Shown: positions 16,601-24,169 of the stretch, piece after piece
Layout of the letters: the number at the start of each line of letters is the position of its first letter
Position numbering within the stretch: position 1 is the first letter of the stretch
Origin: Nocardioides daedukensis
Lineage (GTDB): Bacteria; Actinomycetota; Actinomycetes; Propionibacteriales; Nocardioidaceae
Reading direction: 5' to 3'
Length of the DNA: 64,000 bases
Assembly: GCF_013408415.1 (NCBI RefSeq)
Contig: NZ_JACCAA010000001.1
Span: forward strand, 3,348,001-3,412,000
The notes under the pieces: generated by a model
What the model was told of the DNA's origin: nothing
The model's database searches: none
Seen by the model: the letters and a program-made list of their open reading frames with translations, nothing else
Program-made: the position numbers and the translations under genes

Positions 16601-18504
16601 CCGCGGTCGGCATCGGTGACATGTCCGGGGACGTGTTCGGCAACGGCATGCTCTGCTCGGAGCACACCCGGCTGGTGGCGGCCTTCGACCACCGCGACAT
16701 CTTCCTCGACCCGACGCCGGACGCTGCCGCGTCCTGGCAGGAGCGCAAGCGCCTCTTCGAGCTGCCGCGCTCGTCGTGGCAGGACTACGACACCTCGCTG
16801 ATCTCCGAGGGCGGCGGTGTGCACTCGCGCTCCGCCAAGTCGATCAAGCTGACACCGCAGGTCGCCGCAGCGCTCGACATCGATGCCGCGATCACCTCGA
16901 TGTCCCCGGCCGAGCTGATGCAGGCGATCCTCAAGGCGCCCGTGGACCTGTTGTGGAACGGCGGCATCGGCACCTACGTCAAGGGCTCGACCGAGAGCAG
17001 TGCGGAGGCCGGCGACAAGGCCAACGACGCGATCAGGGTGGACGGCGAGGACCTGCGGGTCCGGTGCGTCGGCGAGGGTGGCAACCTGGGATTCACCCAA
17101 CGTGGCCGGATCGAGTACTCGGCCAACGGGGGCCGGATCAACACCGACTTCATCGACAACTCCGCGGGTGTGGACACCTCCGACCACGAGGTGAACATCA
17201 AGATCCTGCTCGACGGGGTGGTCGCCGACGGCGACCTGACCGTCAAGCAGCGCAACGAGCTGCTGGCCTCGATGACCGACGAGGTGGCCGCCCTGGTGCT
17301 CCGGGACAACTACGAGCAGAACCTGGCGCTGGCCAACGCGGTCTCGAACGCCGCCCCGCTGCTGCACGTGCACGAGGACTGGATGCGCAACCTCGAGCGC
17401 AGGGGACTGCTCAACCGCGAGCTGGAGGCACTGCCCTCCACCAAGGAGGTACGCCGTCGCCTCGCCGCGGGGGAGAGCCTGCACCTGCCCGAGCTCTCGG
17501 TGCTGATGGCCTACACCAAGATCGTCCTGGCCGACGAGCTGCTCGACTCCGACCTGCCCGACGATCCCTATCTCCGCACGGACCTGTTCGCCTACTTCCC
17601 GCAACCGATGCGGCAGGACTATCGCGCCAAGATGGAGAGCCACCCGCTGCGCCGCGAGATCATCGTGACCCAAGTGGTCAACGACCTCGTCAACGGTGCC
17701 GGGATGACCTATTGGCCGCGGCTGGCGATGGAGACCGGCGCGTCTGCGGCCGAGCTGACCCGGGCCAACTTCGTCGCCCGGGAGATCTTCGGCTCGCTGG
17801 CGGTGCGCGAGGAGCTGGCGACCTGGGACAACAAGCTGCCTGCCGAGGTGCAGACGCGGATGCGTGTGGAGATGCGCACGCTGATCGAGCGGGCGTCTCG
17901 CTGGTTGGCGACCAACCGGCGCCCACCGATGGACTCCGAGGCCACGGTGGACTTCTTCTCCGTGACGGTCCAGCGGGTGATGTCCGAGCTGCCGAGCCTG
18001 ATGACCGGCCGGGAGCTCGACGCGTTCTGCGAACGTCGTGACTCGCTGGTGTCGTTCGGCGTGCCGGAGGAGCTGGCGGTCCGGGTGGCCGTGCTTCCGC
18101 CGGCCTATGGCCTGCTCGGAGTGATCGAGACCGCGGATCGGCTCGACCTCGATCCGTTCGAGGTGACCCGGCTGCACTTCGCCATCGGCGAGCGCCTCGG
18201 CCTGCCCCTGCTGGTGGCTCGAATCGTGGCGCTGCCGCGCCAGGACCGTTGGCAGACGATGGCACGGGCAGCGCTGCGCGACGACCTGCACGCGGTCCAT
18301 GCCCAGCTCACCGCACAGGTGCTGACCACCACCTCGGGCCAGGACCCGGTGCCGGTTCGGGTCGCCGCCTGGGAGGACGACGACGAGGTGATCGTGTCCC
18401 GGGCAGCCCAGACCCTGGAGGAGATCTGCTCGGACGACGCGGCCGACCTGGCCCGGATGTCGGTCGGTGTGCGCCTGGTGCGGGGCCTGCTCGGGACTGC
18501 GTGA
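13642..18504 (+). CDS. NAD-specific glutamate dehydrogenase, large (L-180) class
   Basis: This 1,620-residue enzyme converts glutamate to 2-oxoglutarate and ammonium with NAD+. Its length and the catalytic-core sequence [20 protein letters not shown] followed by [14 protein letters not shown] (about residues 820-860) define the 180-kDa class first described in Streptomyces and Pseudomonas. A long N-terminal regulatory region with ACT-like segments precedes the core, and a helical C-terminal region follows it. GTG at 13642 gives the [9 protein letters not shown] N-terminus; an upstream GTG at 13594 is possible and would add 16 residues. The enzyme can use glutamate supplied by pruA about 2 kb upstream. 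Confidence 0.95.
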   Translation: [1620 protein letters not shown]

Positions 18505-18513
18505 CGTCTTGGA

Positions 18514-18519
18514 TAGCGT
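18514..18519 (+). promoter_or_regulatory. Candidate -10 box of a leaderless transcript
   Basis: TAGCGT is followed by seven bases and then the ATG at 18527. No ribosome-binding sequence lies in between, which suggests a leaderless ABC-transporter mRNA starting at or next to the start codon. Confidence 0.4.
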
Positions 18520-18526
18520 TCGCCGC

Positions 18527-19426
18527 ATGGGAGCCATCGATGTAGCCGACGTGGCCCTGGCCTATGGAGACCTCCGGGCGGTGGACGGTGTCAGCTTCAC
18601 CGTTGCCGAGGGAGAGTTCTTCGGGATCCTGGGACCGAACGGCGCGGGGAAGACCACCACGCTGGAAGTGATCGAGGGGCTCAGGAAGCCGGACTCGGGC
18701 ACGGTGAGCGTGCTGGGCCAGGCGCCATGGCCCCGCAACGCCGGCCTGTTGCCGCGGATCGGCGTACAGCTCCAGTCGTCGGCGTTCTTCGATGCGCTGA
18801 CCGCGCGCGAGCAGATCCACACCTTCGCGGCGATGTACGGCGTCGCGGCGAAGCGTGGCGACGAGTGGATCGAGCGGGTGGGCCTCACCGACAAGGCTTC
18901 GGTGCGCGCCGACAAGCTCTCCGGCGGCCAGGCCCAGCGGCTGGCGATCGCGTGCGCCCTGGTCCACGACCCGGAGATCGTCTTCCTCGACGAGCCGACG
19001 GCGGCGCTCGACCCGCAGGCGCGACGCAACCTGTGGGACCTGCTCTCCGGGCTCAACGACTCCGGGCGGACGGTCGTGCTGACCACGCACTACATGGACG
19101 AGGCCGAGGTGCTGTGTGACCGGGTCGCGATCATGGACAAGGGGAAGATCCTCAAGCTGGACACGCCTGCGGCCCTGATTCGTGGCCTCGATGCGCCGGT
19201 GCGGATCTCCATCAAGGCCGGACAGCTGCTCGCACCGCAGGCGAGTGAGCTGCCGGGCGTGGACCACGTCGCCGAGGACCCGGACGGACTGGTGCTGACG
19301 ACCAGGCGACCGGCCGAGGTGCTCTCCCGGTTGGGCGCGGACAACCTGCTCGACGGGCTCCAGGTGAAGGCAGCGACGTTGGAGGACGTGTTCCTCGACG
19401 TGACCGGCAGGGAGTACAGAGCATGA
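18527..19426 (+). CDS. ABC transporter ATP-binding protein (drug/export type)
   Basis: This 299-residue ATPase has Walker A GPNGAGKTT at about residues 36-44, signature LSGGQAQRLAIACAL, Walker B IVFLDEPTAALDP and an H-loop TTHYMDEAE. The C-terminal extension ending in the LEDVFLDVTGREYR motif is typical of the ABC-2 export family (DrrA/NodI-like). It pairs with the ABC-2 permease gene, whose start overlaps its stop (ATGA). The exported substrate cannot be predicted. Confidence 0.9.
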   Translation: MGAIDVADVALAYGDLRAVDGVSFTVAEGEFFGILGPNGAGKTTTLEVIEGLRKPDSGTVSVLGQAPWPRNAGLLPRIGVQLQSSAFFDALTAREQIHTFAAMYGVAAKRGDEWIERVGLTDKASVRADKLSGGQAQRLAIACALVHDPEIVFLDEPTAALDPQARRNLWDLLSGLNDSGRTVVLTTHYMDEAEVLCDRVAIMDKGKILKLDTPAALIRGLDAPVRISIKAGQLLAPQASELPGVDHVAEDPDGLVLTTRRPAEVLSRLGADNLLDGLQVKAATLEDVFLDVTGREYRA

Positions 19427-20481
19427 GGGCGTTCAAGGCGGTCGCGGTGGCGATCCTCAAGGGGTTCATCCGGGACAAGGCGTCGGTGTTCTTCTCGATC
19501 GTCTTCCCGCTGATGTTCCTGGTCCTCTTCGGCGGCATCCTGACCAACACCGACGCCTCCGAGATCGAGACCCGGACGATCGGCGAGGTGGCCCTGATCG
19601 ACGACATGCCCGAGGGGGCCCGGGAGGCCTTCGACGAGGCGTTCGACGTCACCGAGACCGATGACCGTGATGCCGCGATCGCCGCGGTGCGCAAGGGCGA
19701 TCTCGACCTCGCGCTCGAGCAGGACGGCGACACCCTGATCGCGCACTACACGCAGACCGACCAGGTGAAGGCCGCGATGGTGAACGGGCTGCTGCGGGCC
19801 TTCGTGGACAGCACGAACATCGCTGTCACCGGCCAGCAGCCGAAGTTCGACCTGCGACCCGAGCGGGTCGAGGACGACTCGATGAAGATGATCGACTTCG
19901 TCACCCCCGGACTCCTCGGATGGGCGATCGCGATGAGCGCCGCGTTCGGTGCGGCCGCGACCCTGAACGGGTGGCGACAGAGCCGGCTGCTACGACGGAT
20001 CCAGCTCTCACCCGTGCCGCCCACCACCGTGGTGGGGGCGCGGATCGCGACCACGATGATGATCGCGCTGGTGCAGACCGCGATCTTCCTCGGCCTGGGG
20101 ACGGTGGGCTTCGGGCTGACCCTGACCGGGTCCTGGTGGATGGCTGTGCCGTTGGTGCTGTGCGGCACCTTGGCGTTCATGGCGATCGGGCTGCTCTCCG
20201 GGGCGGTTGCCAAGACCACCGAGGGCGCGGTGAACATGGCCAACTTCCTGGTCCTGCCGATGGCCTTCCTGAGCGGGTCGTTCTTCCCGCTCGACGGTGC
20301 CCCGACCTGGCTGCAGACGATCTCCAAGGTGATGCCGCTGCGCCACCTCAACGACGGCATGCTGGACGTGATGGTGCGGGGCGAGGGGCCGGGTGCCGCC
20401 GTGGTGCCGATGCTGATCCTGCTGGCGTTCGCCGCGGTGCTCACCGCGATCGCGGCGAAGATGTTCCGCTGGGATGCCTGA
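19423..20481 (+). CDS. ABC-2 type transporter permease
   Basis: This 352-residue membrane protein has the ABC-2/DrrB-like layout: one N-terminal membrane segment (VFFSIVFPLMFLVLFGGIL), a large external domain (about residues 50-160) and five further membrane segments. The C-terminal region contains FLSGSFFPLDGAPTWLQ and MPLRHLNDGM, both characteristic of ABC-2 exporters. It is translationally coupled to the ATPase gene and forms an export complex with it. Confidence 0.88.
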   Translation: MRAFKAVAVAILKGFIRDKASVFFSIVFPLMFLVLFGGILTNTDASEIETRTIGEVALIDDMPEGAREAFDEAFDVTETDDRDAAIAAVRKGDLDLALEQDGDTLIAHYTQTDQVKAAMVNGLLRAFVDSTNIAVTGQQPKFDLRPERVEDDSMKMIDFVTPGLLGWAIAMSAAFGAAATLNGWRQSRLLRRIQLSPVPPTTVVGARIATTMMIALVQTAIFLGLGTVGFGLTLTGSWWMAVPLVLCGTLAFMAIGLLSGAVAKTTEGAVNMANFLVLPMAFLSGSFFPLDGAPTWLQTISKVMPLRHLNDGMLDVMVRGEGPGAAVVPMLILLAFAAVLTAIAAKMFRWDA

Positions 20482-20511
20482 GCAGGGCTGAGCATGGACT
20501 GGGTGTGGATC

Positions 20512-20517
20512 TAGGGT
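20512..20517 (+). promoter_or_regulatory. Candidate -10 box of a leaderless transcript
   Basis: TAGGGT is followed by six bases (gagcgc) and the GTG start at 20524. The spacing predicts transcription starting at the start codon. The -35 region is not convincing. Confidence 0.4.
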
Positions 20518-20523
20518 GAGCGC

Positions 20524-21405
20524 GTGACTTCACTTCTGCTCACCCCGATCGCGCTGCTCCGTCGACACGTCGTCCGTCCGGTGGTGGCGCCGCTCGGTCT
20601 CCGGGCACCGAGTCCGCTGGCCGGTCGGCGGGTGTTGATCACCGGTGCGTCGTCGGGGATCGGTGAGGCGACGGCGTACGCCGTGGCGCAGCGTGGTGCC
20701 CGGCTCGTGCTGGTGGCCCGACGCGCTGACGAGCTGAAACGAGTCGTGGCCGCGATCGAGGAGGCCGGTGGCGAGGCCGAGGCACACGTGGTCGACCTGA
20801 CTGACGGTGCGGCCGTGGACGCGATGATCGCCGAGGTGCTCGAGGGCGGCCCGGTGGACTACCTGGTCAACAATGCGGGCCGGTCGATCCGCCGTTCACT
20901 CGAGCTCTCCTATGACCGGATGCACGACTTCGAGCGGACTATGGCGATCAACTACTTCGGCCCGGTGCGGTTGATCCTCGGCCTGCTGCCGGCGATGCGC
21001 GAGCAGGGGTTCGGCCATGTGGTGAACGTGGTGACCTGGGGAGTGCAGATCAAGGCGCCCAAGTTCGCCGCCTACATCGCCTCCAAGACAGCGCTCGACT
21101 CGTTCGCGCGCATTGCCGGGCGGGAGGCGTGGAAGGACAACGTCACCTTCACCAACATCAGGCTCTCCCTGGTGCGCACCGTGATGGTCGCGCCGACCGA
21201 GGCCTATGCGAAGGCCCGCGCGGAGTCCCCGGAGCAGGCCGCTGCCAAGATCGTGCGTGCCCTCGAGGACCGGCCGCTCACCGTCAACACCGTCGCGGCC
21301 TCGGTGGTCGAGGTGCTCAACCTGACCGCTCCGCGGTTCACCGACTTCGCCTTCGCGGCGTTCGACAAGCGCTTCCCGGACTCGGCGGCCGCGCGGAAGT
21401 CATAG
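20524..21405 (+). CDS. Short-chain dehydrogenase/reductase
   Basis: This 293-residue SDR has a cofactor-binding TGASSGIG motif at residues 40-47, NNAG in the middle, and the catalytic pair Tyr184/Lys188 in AAYIASK. The catalytic serine position reads VVTWGVQ instead of the usual SS, so a Thr may replace it. An N-terminal hydrophobic stretch (LLLTPIALL) hints at membrane association. The sequence resembles acyl-reductase-like SDRs of mycolata, but the substrate is unknown. The GTG start fits the -10 box six bases upstream. Confidence 0.85.
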   Translation: MTSLLLTPIALLRRHVVRPVVAPLGLRAPSPLAGRRVLITGASSGIGEATAYAVAQRGARLVLVARRADELKRVVAAIEEAGGEAEAHVVDLTDGAAVDAMIAEVLEGGPVDYLVNNAGRSIRRSLELSYDRMHDFERTMAINYFGPVRLILGLLPAMREQGFGHVVNVVTWGVQIKAPKFAAYIASKTALDSFARIAGREAWKDNVTFTNIRLSLVRTVMVAPTEAYAKARAESPEQAAAKIVRALEDRPLTVNTVAASVVEVLNLTAPRFTDFAFAAFDKRFPDSAAARKS

Positions 21406-21479
21406 TCGCGCGGAAGTCCTGGTCGTCTCGAAGCCCTGATCGTCCCGAAGCCCTGGTCGCGCGGAAGTCCTGGCCGTCC
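21394..21479. repeat. Degenerate tandem repeat, about 17 bp, five copies
   Basis: Five copies of a 16-18 bp unit resembling cGGAAGTCCTGGTCGtC run across the last codons of the SDR gene into the gap before Ku. Units start at 21394, 21411, 21429, 21446 and 21462. The run lies between convergent genes. Confidence 0.6.
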
Positions 21480-21508
21480 TGGGCGAGACGGGCCAAGGCT
21501 GAGCTGCC

Positions 21509-22513
21509 TCAGCTGGCCTTCTTCGCCGGAGCCTTCTTGGCAGCCGGCTTCTTCGCCGCGGACTTCTTGGCTGCGGACTTCTTTGCTGGGGCCTTCTTGG
21601 CAGGTGCCGCCTTCTTGGCGGTCGACTTCTTCGCCGCGGACTTCTTGGCCGGAGCCTTCTCGGACTCGCTCGTGTCAGCCGCGGAAGCCTTCTTGGCGGG
21701 ACTGGTCTTCTTCTCCGTGTCCGGCTCGCCTCGCGACTCCTTGGCTGCGGCGACCGACTTCTGCAGCGCGGCCAGCAGGTCGACGACCTCGCCAGAGGAC
21801 TTGGTCGCAGTCGGGGTGCGCTTGACCTCGCCGCCCTCGACCTTCGTCTTCACCAGGGCCTCGACGGCCTCGGCATAGTCGTCCTCGAACTCGGAGGCCT
21901 CGAAGTCGCCGGCCAGTGTCTCCACCAGCATGTGCGCCATCTTGACCTCGGAGTCCTTGACCTCGCCGACCTCCACGGAGAAGTCGGGGACGCGGATCTC
22001 GTCGGGCCACATCATCGTCTGCAGGACGATCACGTCGCCGGCCTCGGTGGAACGCACTCGCAGCACCGCCACCGTCGTACGCTGCCGCAGGGCGACCGTC
22101 ACCACGGCCATCCGGTCGGCGTCGAGAAGTGCCTGTCGGAGCAGGGCGTAGGGCTTGGCGCCGGACTTCTCCGGTTCGAGGTAGTAGGACTTCTCGAAGA
22201 GCATCGGGTCGATCTGGTCGCTGGGCACGAACTTCTCGACCGCGATCTCCCGCGACGACGTCGACGGCAGCTCGGCCATGTCGTCGTCGGTGAGGATGAC
22301 CATCTCGCCGTCCTCGGTCTCGTAGCCCTTGGCGATGTCGGCGTAGGCGACCTCCTCGCCGTCGATCGCGCAGACACGCTGGTACTTGATCCGGCCGCCG
22401 TCCTTGGCGTGCACCTGCCGGAACGAGACATCGTGGCTCTCGGTCGCTGAATAGAGCTTGACGGGGACGCTCACCAGGCCGAAGGAGACGGCACCCTTCC
22501 AGATCGCTCGCAT
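21509..22513 (-). CDS. ku: Ku, DNA-end-binding protein of bacterial NHEJ
   Basis: This 334-residue homodimeric Ku binds double-strand break ends and recruits the ligase and polymerase of bacterial non-homologous end joining. The N-terminus MRAIWKGAVSFGLVSVPVKL is diagnostic, and the core runs to about residue 265. The last 62 residues are a histone-like Lys/Ala/Pro tail (repeated AAKK and APAKK) of the kind that lets actinobacterial Ku contact DNA independently of ends. The start is 20 bp from the divergent ligase start, so both genes share one very short promoter region. Confidence 0.96.
   Translation of the reverse strand: MRAIWKGAVSFGLVSVPVKLYSATESHDVSFRQVHAKDGGRIKYQRVCAIDGEEVAYADIAKGYETEDGEMVILTDDDMAELPSTSSREIAVEKFVPSDQIDPMLFEKSYYLEPEKSGAKPYALLRQALLDADRMAVVTVALRQRTTVAVLRVRSTEAGDVIVLQTMMWPDEIRVPDFSVEVGEVKDSEVKMAHMLVETLAGDFEASEFEDDYAEAVEALVKTKVEGGEVKRTPTATKSSGEVVDLLAALQKSVAAAKESRGEPDTEKKTSPAKKASAADTSESEKAPAKKSAAKKSTAKKAAPAKKAPAKKSAAKKSAAKKPAAKKAPAKKAS
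21512..21697 (-). repeat. AKK-type coding repeat in the Ku tail
   Basis: Short repeats of the type gccttcttgg/ggacttctt encode the Lys/Ala/Pro tail of Ku. The tract is low-complexity and prone to length change. Confidence 0.7.
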
Positions 22514-22533
22514 GTGCCCAGTATTGCGCGAAG

Positions 22534-23460
22534 ATGTTCCACATGCGACCGATGCTGGCCACCCGCGGCGACCATGTCCCCGCCGGCGACGCGTGGAGTC
22601 ACGAGGTGAAGTGGGACGGGATGCGCATCCTCGCCGAGATCACCGGCACCGGCGCGCGCCTGACCAGTCGCAACGAGAACGACGTCTCGGTCAGCTTCCC
22701 CGAGCTGCACGACCTTGCCCAGGTCGGCAGCGACCTGCTCCTCGACGGCGAGGTGGTCGCCTTCGAACAGGGCATCCCGAGCTTCGGCGCCCTGGCCGAC
22801 CGGATGCACGTGCGCGACGCCCGCAAGGCCGCGCGTCTGGTCGACAAGCGCCCGGTGACGTTCCTGGTCTTCGACGTGATGTGCCGTGACGGGCGAGACC
22901 TGTCCCGCCTGCCGCTCTCGGCCCGTCGCGAGGTGCTGGCCGACCTTGATCTGGTCGACGCGCACTGGCAGGTGCCCCCGGCGTACGACGACGGCGAGAT
23001 GTTGCTGGAGGCCACCGACCAGCAGGGCCTCGAGGGGATCGTCTCCAAGCGACTCTCGTCCCGCTACGACTTCGGGGCGCGCAGCCCGCACTGGCTCAAG
23101 TTCCCGCACCGGCGGCGTACGTCGTGGGTGATCGGTGGCTGGCGCCCCGAGACCGGTTCGGACCACCGGGTGGGCTCGGTGCTCGTCGGGGAGCCGACGG
23201 ACCAGGGGTTGGTCTTCCGGGGACGGGTCGGCAGCGGCATCGCGGGCAAGGTGGGGCCTGTGCTCAAGGCGATGCTGGAGCCCCTCGAGCGCAAGGACTC
23301 GCCCTTCCTGGAGGTGCCTCGGATAGATGCCGCCGGCACCCGGTGGGTGGAGCCGCTGCTCGTGGTCGACGTCGAGTCCCTCGGGCTTGGCATCCAAGGA
23401 CGCCTGCGCCAGCCGTCGTACCGTGGGATCCGAACAGACATCGATCCGGGAGATATCTGA
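22534..23460 (+). CDS. ATP-dependent DNA ligase (LigD-type ligase domain)
   Basis: This 308-residue protein contains the nucleotidyltransferase core with the adenylation motif EVKWDGMR (Lys in K-x-D-G), then DGEVV, FLVFDVM and EGIVSKR, followed by an OB-fold domain starting near SWVIGGWRP. The length corresponds to the ligase part of LigD only; polymerase and nuclease domains are absent. It would seal breaks held by Ku. ATG at 22534 is used; ATG at 22543 (MRPMLAT) would also fit. It is coupled by TGATG to the L,D-transpeptidase-like gene. Confidence 0.92.
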   Translation: MFHMRPMLATRGDHVPAGDAWSHEVKWDGMRILAEITGTGARLTSRNENDVSVSFPELHDLAQVGSDLLLDGEVVAFEQGIPSFGALADRMHVRDARKAARLVDKRPVTFLVFDVMCRDGRDLSRLPLSARREVLADLDLVDAHWQVPPAYDDGEMLLEATDQQGLEGIVSKRLSSRYDFGARSPHWLKFPHRRRTSWVIGGWRPETGSDHRVGSVLVGEPTDQGLVFRGRVGSGIAGKVGPVLKAMLEPLERKDSPFLEVPRIDAAGTRWVEPLLVVDVESLGLGIQGRLRQPSYRGIRTDIDPGDI

Positions 23461-24158
23461 TGAAGCGTCTCGTCCTCGTCCTGAGCCTGGTCTCAGCCAC
23501 CCTCTTCGGCGCCGGTAGCCCACCCGCCCAGGCCGCGACCGTGCGGCTCGACGGGGTGAGCGCCACCGTGTGGTCGCACACCAAGCAGGTGATCACCGTC
23601 AACCGGACGTCGGGCTATCACGCCCGGCTCTACCTGTGGAACAAGGTCAACGGCCGCTGGGTGAAGAAGCTCGGCACCTCCCATGCCCGGATCGGGTATG
23701 GCGGCCTGGTGTGGGGGTCGCAGCGGCAACAGGGGAGCGGCACCACCCCGATGGGCACGTTCGGACTGACCGACAGCTTCGGCAAGCACTGGCGCCAGAC
23801 CGGCTGGAACCTGGACTACCGGCGGATCCGCAGTGGCGACTACTGGGTCCTGGACAACCAGTCCGACCACTACAACAGCTATCGCAACAAGTCCCAGGGT
23901 GGCTTCCGGTGGTGGCTCTCCAGCGGGCACCGGGACAGCTCCGAGCTGCTCACCGACTACATCGAGCAGTACGAGATGGCGATCGTGATCAACTTCAACA
24001 CCACTCGCCAGGTGCGCCACCGCGGCGGTGCGATCTTCCTGCACATCAACGGCAGCGGTGCGACCGCGGGCTGTGTGAGCGTCCCGCGCAGCACGATGAA
24101 GTCGCTGATGGCCCACGTGGACAGCTGGAAGCACCCGGTCATCGCGATCGGTCGATGA
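23460..24158 (+). CDS. Secreted L,D-transpeptidase-like (YkuD) protein
   Basis: This 232-residue protein has a Sec signal peptide ending at PAQAA (about residue 26). The C-terminal motif LHINGSGATAGCVSVP places His195 and Cys205 as the catalytic pair of a YkuD-type L,D-transpeptidase, which cross-links or edits peptidoglycan outside the membrane. The HxxNG...GC spacing is kept, but the usual SHGC reads TAGC, as in a distinct exported subgroup. Its ATG overlaps the ligase stop and it lies between two NHEJ genes, an unexpected place for a wall enzyme. Confidence 0.82.
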   Translation: MKRLVLVLSLVSATLFGAGSPPAQAATVRLDGVSATVWSHTKQVITVNRTSGYHARLYLWNKVNGRWVKKLGTSHARIGYGGLVWGSQRQQGSGTTPMGTFGLTDSFGKHWRQTGWNLDYRRIRSGDYWVLDNQSDHYNSYRNKSQGGFRWWLSSGHRDSSELLTDYIEQYEMAIVINFNTTRQVRHRGGAIFLHINGSGATAGCVSVPRSTMKSLMAHVDSWKHPVIAIGR

Positions 24159-24169
24159 GCTGATGCCAC

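Noticed and set aside
13510..18537. Very long open frames on the minus strand opposite the glutamate dehydrogenase gene
   Set aside because: They mirror the high-G+C codon bias of the real gene, have repetitive His/Arg/Gly/Val-rich composition and show no family motif.
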